This document shows positions 7,071-12,160 of a stretch of 12,160 bases of DNA, one piece after another. The stretch is from positions 1-12,160 of the forward strand of contig JAENJC010000070.1 in the NCBI GenBank assembly GCA_016844545.1, read 5' to 3'. Origin of the DNA: Deltaproteobacteria bacterium (lineage in GTDB: Bacteria; Desulfobacterota; JAENJC01). Within the stretch, counting starts at the first letter, position 1. Each line of letters opens with the position of its first letter. The notes under the pieces are model-generated. The model was not told where the DNA came from. It ran no database searches and saw only the letters and a program-made list of their open reading frames with translations. The translations under genes and the position numbers were made by a program.

Positions 7071-7175
7071 TTATACCAATTCACATTCAATTAAAGGCTA
7101 TTGAATGCTCAGGTATAATACCAAGTAAGTTTTCATTAACCTAATAAGTAGCTGTTTGAAAGCAACTTGGTATAA
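7071..7175. repeat. 105-bp element with 9-bp terminal inverted repeats upstream of mrcA
   Basis: TTATACCAA (7071-7079) and TTGGTATAA (7167-7175) are perfect inverted repeats at the ends of an AT-rich segment. A second internal copy, ATACCAAGT at 7118-7126, pairs perfectly with ACTTGGTAT at 7165-7173. The layout suggests a miniature inverted-repeat element or a repeat-type operator. No obvious target duplication is seen. It holds the likely mrcA promoter and ends 5 nt before the mrcA ribosome-binding site. Confidence 0.5.
7091..7119 (+). promoter_or_regulatory. Candidate sigma70-type promoter for mrcA
   Basis: TTAAAG (7091-7096), 17-bp spacer, TATAAT (7114-7119). The -10 is a perfect match and the -35 matches at three of six positions. 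It lies downstream of the leuC terminator and about 70 nt before the mrcA start, inside the inverted-repeat element at 7071-7175. Confidence 0.45.
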
Positions 7176-7191
7176 GTTTTAGGAGGATTTG

Positions 7192-9576
7192 TTGAAGAGC
7201 TTTTTAAATTTTAGAGGGTCAAGGGAAAAGGGGAAGATGGGAAACGCCATGAGGTTTTTCCTCGGTTTCATTGCCTTTTCATTTATTCTTATGGCCTCTT
7301 TTGGATTCGGGGCATATTTTTATATAACCGGCACCCTTCCAAAGCTGGATACCCTGGATGATTACCGTCCCAATATAGTATCTTCTGTATATTCCGATGA
7401 TGAAAGGGAAATTGGCGAGTTCTTTCTTGAAAAGAGGATCGTGGTACCCTATTCAAGGATACCAAAGGTACTGATAAACGCATTCGTTGCAGCAGAGGAC
7501 GGTCGTTTCTTCGAACATAAGGGGATAAGCCTAATTGCGATACTCAGGGCTGCCGTAAAAAATATAGAGGCAGGCGGCGTTGTTCAGGGTGGAAGCACAA
7601 TAACCCAGCAGGTGGCAAAGGCTATGCTCCTGTCACCGGAAAGGAAGCTCCTGAGAAAGATAAAGGAGGCGATACTTGCCCACAGGATGGAGAAGAAATT
7701 TTCAAAGGAAGATATCCTGTCCCTTTACCTGAATCACATCTATCTCGGTGAGGGGGCTTACGGAGTAGAGGCTGCCTCCATGACTTACTTCGGCAAGCAT
7801 GTTGAGGAGATTACCTTGTCTGAGGCGGCCTTGCTGGCTGGTCTTACCAGTTCTCCATCAAGGCACTCTCCTGTCAGTCACTTCGAGAAGGCTAAGGAAA
7901 GACAGGTTTACGTCCTTGAACGGATGGTGGAGGAGGGGTATATAACACCGGATGAGGAGAGGGAGGCCCTGAATCAAATCCTGAATCTCAGAAAAAAGGA
8001 GGATATCAACAGGCCCCTGGCTCCTTATTTCACTGAGCATATCCGCAGGTATATATCGGAAAAATACGGCGACGACGTCCTCTATCATGACGGCCTCAAG
8101 ATATACACCCAGCTCAACATAAAGATGCAGGAATCAGCAGAAAGGGCGGTTGTTGAGGGTGTCAAGGAGATAGATAAGAGACAGGGTTTCCGGGGGCCCG
8201 CAAAGAGGCTCAAGCCTGAAGAGGCTGATCTTTTTACAAGCAACCTCTCGGAGACCATTGTCAAAAGCCCTCTTGAAGTTGGTAAAAACGTGGAAGGCGT
8301 TGTAGAGAAGATTGACAACAAGGGAAAGTTCGTAAGCGTAAGGATAGGAGATATAAGAGCGAAATTGGACTTTTTGGAGATGGCGTGGGCTGAGCCCTAT
8401 ATTCCAAAAACTGGCGATTTGCTACTTGTGCAGGTGAAGAGCTTGCATCCGAAAACCGGCGAAGTCAGGGTGACCCTGGACCAGGAACCTGAGGTGCAGG
8501 GCGCCCTGGTCGCTATTGACCCTTATACCGGATATGTAAAGGCTCTTGTGGGCGGATACGATTATAAGAAGACCGAGTTCAACAGGGTTGTCCAGTCAAG
8601 GAGGCAGCCGGGTTCATCATTTAAACCCATAATCTACGCCGCTGCCCTTGATAAGGGGTATACACCTGCAAGCATCATCATAGATTCACCGGTGATCTTT
8701 GAGCAGGCCCTTGAGGGGCAGACGTGGAAGCCAAAGAATTATGATGCCGTTTTCCATGGGCCTACGACCTTTAGGGAGGCCCTTATCCATTCAAGGAACG
8801 TGGTATCAATAAAGATACTGAATGACATAGGTATCGACTATCTCATGGATTATGCTGCGAGACTTGGTATAACTTCCCCTCTGAACAGGGATCTCTCGCT
8901 TGCCTTGGGTTCAAGCGGGCTCTCTCTGCTGGAGCTTACCAGTGCATACGGAGTCTTTGCCGCTCAAGGTGACAAGGCGGACCCTGTCTTTATCACAAAG
9001 ATAGTGGACAGGGATGGCAAGGTGCTTGAGGAGAACTACCCTGTGGTCATAAATGCCCTGAGCAAGGGGACTGCTTATATAATGACAAACCTGATGGAGG
9101 GTGTTGTCCAGTCAGGTACGGGCCAGGGGGTGAAGACCCTTGGCAGACCGGCTGCCGGAAAGACCGGAACCACCAACGATCTGAGCGATGCCTGGTTTAT
9201 GGGGTTTACTCCTGATTTAGTAGCAGGCACATGGGTTGGTTACGACCATATGAAACCGCTTGGTAAGGCCGAAACCGGCGGGAGGGCTGCGGCGCCGATA
9301 TGGCTAAAATTCATGCAGGGAGCGGTGGCCGGTACCCCTGTGAAGGGGTTCCCTGTGCCGGATGATGTGGTCTTTGTCAAGATAGACAAGGAAACAGGGC
9401 TTCTGGCAACAACAAAATCAACAGAAACAGTCTTCGAGTGTTTTAAGGAAGGAACGGCCCCAACAGAATATTCAAATCCAGAGGCTCTTCAGGGGACCGA
9501 TTTTTTCAGGTATGAGGCAGGAATGGAGTCAGGCGATGTATCCCCTGTAATGCCCCCCGAGCATGAGCTGGAGTAA
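7192..9576 (+). CDS. mrcA: Class A penicillin-binding protein 1A (peptidoglycan glycosyltransferase / DD-transpeptidase)
   Basis: Polymerises lipid II into glycan strands and cross-links peptide stems at the outer face of the inner membrane. Seen (794 residues from this start): short basic cytoplasmic tail; one membrane anchor at about 21-45; glycosyltransferase-51 domain with EDGRFFEHKG (catalytic E102), GGSTITQQ, RKIKEA and KEDILSLYLN; an OB-like insert (about 355-440) typical of PBP1A; then the transpeptidase with SSFK (S475 nucleophile, K478), SRN (534-536) and KTGTT (657-661). All catalytic motifs are intact. Start: AGGAGG (7181-7186) is 5 nt from TTG 7192 but only 2 nt from TTG 7189, so I choose TTG 7192. 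An ATG at 7237 is a weaker alternative that would shorten the cytoplasmic tail. The gene follows a terminator and is probably led by its own promoter, with the methyltransferase gene 2 nt downstream. Confidence 0.96.
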   Translation: MKSFLNFRGSREKGKMGNAMRFFLGFIAFSFILMASFGFGAYFYITGTLPKLDTLDDYRPNIVSSVYSDDEREIGEFFLEKRIVVPYSRIPKVLINAFVAAEDGRFFEHKGISLIAILRAAVKNIEAGGVVQGGSTITQQVAKAMLLSPERKLLRKIKEAILAHRMEKKFSKEDILSLYLNHIYLGEGAYGVEAASMTYFGKHVEEITLSEAALLAGLTSSPSRHSPVSHFEKAKERQVYVLERMVEEGYITPDEEREALNQILNLRKKEDINRPLAPYFTEHIRRYISEKYGDDVLYHDGLKIYTQLNIKMQESAERAVVEGVKEIDKRQGFRGPAKRLKPEEADLFTSNLSETIVKSPLEVGKNVEGVVEKIDNKGKFVSVRIGDIRAKLDFLEMAWAEPYIPKTGDLLLVQVKSLHPKTGEVRVTLDQEPEVQGALVAIDPYTGYVKALVGGYDYKKTEFNRVVQSRRQPGSSFKPIIYAAALDKGYTPASIIIDSPVIFEQALEGQTWKPKNYDAVFHGPTTFREALIHSRNVVSIKILNDIGIDYLMDYAARLGITSPLNRDLSLALGSSGLSLLELTSAYGVFAAQGDKADPVFITKIVDRDGKVLEENYPVVINALSKGTAYIMTNLMEGVVQSGTGQGVKTLGRPAAGKTGTTNDLSDAWFMGFTPDLVAGTWVGYDHMKPLGKAETGGRAAAPIWLKFMQGAVAGTPVKGFPVPDDVVFVKIDKETGLLATTKSTETVFECFKEGTAPTEYSNPEALQGTDFFRYEAGMESGDVSPVMPPEHELE

Positions 9577-9578
9577 TT

Positions 9579-10262
9579 ATGGAAAACCGTTTCAAGGCCG
9601 AAGAGGCGGGTAGATACGATGATGTCATAAGAAGAAGGGTCCCTCTGTATAACGAGATACAGACCCTTATGGTATCCCTCCTCCCATTTTCCAAGAAGGA
9701 ATATCTGCGGGTCCTTGACCTTGGTTGCGGTACAGGTGGGATCAGTGTAGCCCTACTTAAAGAGTTCCCCCTGGCAAGAGTAACTGGTATAGACCGTTCA
9801 TCAGATATGCTGGCGGTTGCGGCAGCCAAGGTGAAGCAGACCACATGGAGGATAGATTTTATTTGCCAGGATATGAATTACCCTCTCCCTCCGGTTGAGG
9901 GTGGATTTGACGCCATTATATCGGCTTTTTCCCTGCATTATCTCAATAAAGATGAAAAGAAGGCGCTATTTAGTAAATGCCACGACGCCTTGAAGCCTGG
10001 CGGTATGTTCATAGATGCGGAGGCAGTAATCTCTCCATCTGCAAAGGTTTACCAGTTATACATGGAGAAATGGAAGGATTTCCAGCGCTCAAACGGTTTC
10101 AGCGAAGATGAGATAGGGGCACATATGCTGAAGTTCGTCAGGGATGTAAAACCCTTAACAGTTGAGAGACAGGTCTGTCTTATGAGTGAGGCCGGTTTTA
10201 TAGATGTGGAGTGTTACTTTAAATATATGAACTGGGCTGTATTTGGAGGGCATAAGCAGTGA
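9579..10262 (+). CDS. Class I SAM-dependent methyltransferase, substrate unknown
   Basis: Seen: 227 residues with a Rossmann methyltransferase fold: motif I VLDLGCGTGG (about residues 45-54) for S-adenosylmethionine, the acidic residue D72 in TGIDRS at the end of beta-2, motif II in FDAIISAFSLHYL, and the post-motif LKPGGMFIDAE. The N-terminal YDDVIRRRVPLYNEI helix resembles the start of the CmoA-like/Methyltransf_25 group, which includes small-molecule and tRNA-modification enzymes; that is inference and does not give a substrate. No signal peptide or membrane segment. Its ATG lies 2 nt after the mrcA stop, with GGAG (9570-9573) inside the mrcA coding end, so the two are almost certainly co-transcribed and perhaps coupled. 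No functional link to peptidoglycan can be shown from sequence. The C-terminus looks complete. Confidence 0.88.
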   Translation: MENRFKAEEAGRYDDVIRRRVPLYNEIQTLMVSLLPFSKKEYLRVLDLGCGTGGISVALLKEFPLARVTGIDRSSDMLAVAAAKVKQTTWRIDFICQDMNYPLPPVEGGFDAIISAFSLHYLNKDEKKALFSKCHDALKPGGMFIDAEAVISPSAKVYQLYMEKWKDFQRSNGFSEDEIGAHMLKFVRDVKPLTVERQVCLMSEAGFIDVECYFKYMNWAVFGGHKQ

Positions 10263-10303
10263 ACTGGGGAAAATCGGCGGCTCTGGACAAACTTCCTGAC
10301 CGA

Positions 10304-10322
10304 CTATGAAAACTTTTCATAG
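10304..10322. promoter_or_regulatory. 19-bp palindrome in the gap before the pilin genes
   Basis: CTATGAAAA (10304-10312) and TTTTCATAG (10314-10322) are perfect inverted repeats around a single C. Such symmetry suits a dimeric repressor operator. No T-run follows and the stem is AT-rich, so it is a poor terminator. The surrounding stretch 10263-10435 contains no gene or clear promoter that I can support. Confidence 0.35.
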
Positions 10323-10435
10323 TTATGCAACAAGTTCAAGGTTATGATATCATTTTGCATGGCTAATCCATTGATTCTAAAGGGTTTTATTAACGGCACA
10401 ATGATTGCTTCTTTAAGATTGGCAGAGGTTTTTTG

Positions 10436-10528
10436 ATGAGGATTTTTTGGCTGAAAGAAATTATTATCGCTCTTGCAATATTGTTTACGGTTACAGCAAT
10501 TATATATAAGCTGTATATAGTTTATTAG
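10436..10528 (+). CDS. Possible 30-residue single-span membrane peptide
   Basis: I do not recognise this gene. Seen: an ATG with AGAGG (10424-10428) at 7-nt spacing opens a 30-codon frame ending TAG at 10526-10528. The peptide begins MRIFWLKE, continues with a strongly hydrophobic stretch of about 15 residues (IIIALAILFTVTAII), and ends with KLYIVY, so it looks like a lone membrane span with a charged residue on each side. It sits 15 nt upstream of the FimT-type gene, so it could be the first gene of the pilin operon, a translated leader, or a chance frame in AT-rich DNA. It lacks the G-FTLIE prepilin site, so it is not itself a pilin. Confidence 0.35.
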   Translation: MRIFWLKEIIIALAILFTVTAIIYKLYIVY

Positions 10529-10543
10529 TGAGGGGATGAGGTA

Positions 10544-11020
10544 ATGGAATCTGAAGATGGTTTTACTCTGATTGAACTTCTCATAACGGTTGCCCTTATA
10601 GGCATTCTCGGTGCCATTGCGGTTTTGAACACTCCCCAGATGCTCAATAACTACAGGGCCAGGGGGGCTGCAAGGCAAATATATTCAGATATGCAGATGG
10701 CGAGGCTTACGGCAATAAAAGGCGGCAGGTCATGGTGTCTTATATTTAATGGCAGCACATTTACCAGTTACAGGATAGTAGATTCCGGCGCAGACGGCAT
10801 ATGCAATGCAGGAGATACAGTAGATGCATCTGGGGAAAGATCAGTGGAGATGACCTCGGAATATAAAGTGGAGAGTTTGACTCATAATTTTGGGGGTACA
10901 AATTCATTGAACTTCAATCCAAATGGCACGGCAAATGGCGGCACAGTGACTGTTACGACGGCATCAAAAACAATGCTGGTTACTGTTAGCAACAACACAG
11001 GAAGCGTCAGGATACAATAG
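10544..11020 (+). CDS. fimT: FimT/GspH-type minor pseudopilin of a type IV pilus
   Basis: Seen: 158 residues with a six-residue leader ending in Gly (G6), then FTLIELLITVALIGILGAIA. This is a type III signal with Glu at position +5 of the mature protein (E11), to be cleaved and N-methylated by prepilin peptidase PilD. The hydrophobic N-terminal helix, the downstream ARQIYSDMQMARLTAIKGG amphipathic segment and the beta-rich, Thr/Asn-rich C-terminal half fit the GspH/FimT domain. Two cysteines flank a loop (in SWCLIF and GICNAG) and may form a disulphide. Known role of the family: minor pilins prime pilus assembly at the inner membrane, and FimT homologues can bind DNA during uptake. Ribosome-binding site AGGGG at 10531-10535 with 8-nt spacing. 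First clear gene of the fimT-pilV-pilW cluster. FimT versus GspH naming rests on the pilV and pilW neighbours. Confidence 0.88.
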   Translation: MESEDGFTLIELLITVALIGILGAIAVLNTPQMLNNYRARGAARQIYSDMQMARLTAIKGGRSWCLIFNGSTFTSYRIVDSGADGICNAGDTVDASGERSVEMTSEYKVESLTHNFGGTNSLNFNPNGTANGGTVTVTTASKTMLVTVSNNTGSVRIQ

Positions 11021-11035
11021 ACGCAGGAGAAGTAT

Positions 11036-11479
11036 ATGCTGAACAATAAAGGCTTTACCTTGATTGAGGTCCTTATATCCGTATTCCTTCTTTCGGTTGG
11101 CCTTCTGGCTGTCGCTGCTATGCAGACAACCGCCATGACGGGGAGCACTTCCTCTAATAACACTACCCTCAGCACTCAGCTGGCCGAGGAGATGGTGGAC
11201 AGGATAAGGGTTAACGCCGGGAGTACGCCGAATATTTACGGCAATCTTAATACAGGCAACTGCACGGGGCTGGGGTTGATTGACCCTGCCCTCGGGGACT
11301 GTACCCAGTGGAGGGATAGGTTGCAGAGTTCAGGACTTCCTGGCGCAACAGGGACTGTGGCGGTAGTGACAGACTCCCCGATTTCAAAGACTGCAACGGT
11401 CACCGTAACGGTTACCTGGGGGCTTACGGGAACCAGGCGCACGATAGTCAGTACTATAATAGAGACATGGCTGACGTAG
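11036..11479 (+). CDS. pilV: Type IV pilus minor pilin PilV
   Basis: Seen: 147 residues; leader MLNNKG, then FTLIEVLISVFLLSVGLLAVAAMQ with mature-position +5 Glu (E11). The SVGLLAVAAMQ continuation and the following TQLAEEMVDRIRVN helix are characteristic of PilV. A cysteine pair separated by 13 residues (NTGNC ... GDCTQW) followed by WRDRL matches the conserved disulphide region of PilV proteins. The C-terminus is a Thr/Val-rich beta sheet ending in TIIETWLT, also typical. Ribosome-binding site AGGAG (11025-11029) with 6-nt spacing, 15 nt after the fimT stop, so the two share a transcript. Known role: part of the PilV-PilW-PilX-FimU initiation complex at the pilus tip, at the inner membrane before assembly. 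Confidence 0.9.
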   Translation: MLNNKGFTLIEVLISVFLLSVGLLAVAAMQTTAMTGSTSSNNTTLSTQLAEEMVDRIRVNAGSTPNIYGNLNTGNCTGLGLIDPALGDCTQWRDRLQSSGLPGATGTVAVVTDSPISKTATVTVTVTWGLTGTRRTIVSTIIETWLT

Positions 11480-11483
11480 GAGA

Positions 11484-11543
11484 ATGCAAAATGCAAAATG
11501 CAAAATTCAAAATGAAAATTTGCAATTTTCAATATGCAATTGA
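11484..11543 (+). repeat. Heptamer tandem repeat plus AT-rich hairpin at the pilW start
   Basis: Five consecutive 7-bp units run 11484-11518: ATGCAAA three times, then ATTCAAA and ATGAAAA. An 8-bp hairpin follows, TGAAAATT (11513-11520) against AATTTTCA (11524-11531) with loop TGC, and then another ATGCAA. Because 7 is not a multiple of 3, the four ATG codons fall in all three frames; only those at 11491 and 11512 are in the pilW frame. Similar ATGCAAA-rich repeats occur scattered in environmental genomes (from memory). Confidence 0.75.
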
Positions 11544-12160
11544 TCAACGTGGTTTCACCCTCGTTGAACTTCTCATTGCAATGGCCTTAGCCTCTGTTCT
11601 TGGAATGGCCGGTGTTTCCCTGTTTTCAACCAGCAATTGGGCTTATAAGGTTAATGAGGACGTGGCTGAGGCCCAGCAGAACGTCAGGGTGTCGATGGAG
11701 AGGCTTTCTAAGGACATCAGGACGGCAGGGTTCGGTCTACCTGACCCGCCGTTCAGTCTCACAATAGGCACAGGGACATTCACATCGCCCATAACTGTTA
11801 CCAATAGCTCCACTGCTCCTGATACCATAACTATCCTCGGGATTGGGTATGAGGCAGGGACGCTGACCCAAGGAGCTGCTACTGACTGTAATGTCGGCGC
11901 GGCAAGCAAGATATGTCTGGATAGCGTGGATCCCAGCACCAATAAGTTCTTTAGCACAGATTTAACTACCTTCAAGACTTCAAGGAAATATATAAGCCTT
12001 AATGGATCAACTTTTATAGAACTCTCTAATACCCAAACGGAGAGGGCGGATAAAAAACTTACCTTAGGAACCCCTTCTACCCTCGACAGGCTCTACCCCG
12101 ACGGCACCCCAGTCTATATCATCCAGGCTGTTACATATTCCATAGAAACTACCGGTGTGG
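11491..12160 (+). CDS. pilW: Type IV pilus minor pilin PilW, 3' end beyond the window
   Basis: Seen: the frame is open to the right edge (223 codons). The prepilin site is RG|FTLVELLIAMALASVLGMAG, with +5 Glu, followed by the VNEDVAEAQQNVRVSMERLSKDIRTAGFG helix that is diagnostic of PilW, then a Thr/Ser-rich beta domain with a cysteine pair (in DCNVG and KICLD). Start: ATG 11491 lies 8 nt from AGGAG (11478-11482) and is in frame, giving an unusually long 21-residue leader (beginning MQNAKFKMKICNF) encoded by a repeat sequence. ATG 11512 would give a 14-residue leader but is 29 nt from the ribosome-binding site. Neighbouring minor-pilin leaders are six residues. It begins 11 nt after pilV; pilX and pilY1 would be expected to the right. 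Role: minor pilin of the pilus initiation complex. Confidence 0.88.
   Translation, partial: MQNAKFKMKICNFQYAIDQRGFTLVELLIAMALASVLGMAGVSLFSTSNWAYKVNEDVAEAQQNVRVSMERLSKDIRTAGFGLPDPPFSLTIGTGTFTSPITVTNSSTAPDTITILGIGYEAGTLTQGAATDCNVGAASKICLDSVDPSTNKFFSTDLTTFKTSRKYISLNGSTFIELSNTQTERADKKLTLGTPSTLDRLYPDGTPVYIIQAVTYSIETTGV

Noticed and set aside
10344..10436. Short + strand frame (30 codons) ending in TGATG overlap with the 10436 small ORF
   Set aside because: No ribosome-binding site is evident, the peptide resembles nothing known to me, and AT-rich DNA gives such frames by chance.
10304..10678. 124-codon - strand frame across the gap before fimT
   Set aside because: It overlaps the 5' end of the clear FimT-type gene on the other strand, has low-complexity Asn/Lys/Ile composition from AT-rich DNA, and no ribosome-binding site or family resemblance that I can see.

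Overview
The window reads as chromosomal DNA of a Gram-negative, probably diderm, bacterium. The order nrnA-truB-rpsO-pnp-M16 peptidase, a class A penicillin-binding protein, type IV pilus minor pilins, heavy use of AUA (Ile) and AGG/AGA (Arg) codons, and many short intergenic palindromes would fit Nitrospirota or a Desulfobacterota-like lineage. That placement is inference from gene order and codon use, not a phylogenetic result. All recognisable genes lie on the + strand.

Left third (1-4031): an RNA-metabolism block. It holds the 3' part of nrnA (nano-RNase/pAp phosphatase), truB overlapping it by 4 nt, rpsO and pnp. These act on ribosome and tRNA maturation and RNA turnover: PNPase shortens RNA and NrnA removes the oligonucleotide remnants. 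Middle (4332-6920): an M16 zinc peptidase and leuC. The leuC N-terminus is split between two frames with a small apparent deletion. Then (7192-10262): a bifunctional class A penicillin-binding protein and, 2 nt later, a class I methyltransferase. Right end (10436-12160): a possible 30-residue membrane peptide, then a minor-pilin cluster of FimT/GspH-type pseudopilin, PilV and PilW, the last cut by the window edge.

The most distinctive content is in the gaps. The three gaps from rpsO to M16, plus those between M16 and leuC and between leuC and mrcA, carry dispersed-looking structured elements. These are a 30-bp inverted repeat bracketing pnp; two copies of a GC-rich hairpin/G-quadruplex-capable element; a 58-bp double-hairpin palindrome abutting the M16 stop codon; and a 105-bp element with 9-bp terminal inverted repeats supplying the likely mrcA promoter. 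Pairing positions differ in a compensating way between copies or halves, which suggests that structure is maintained. A fifth repeat, a 7-bp tandem array, forms the translation start of pilW.

I see no CRISPR array, tRNA, rRNA, transposase, phage gene or defence system. No protein-level novel system is evident. The strongest leads are the leuC lesion, the structured repeats and the heptamer array at the pilW start.
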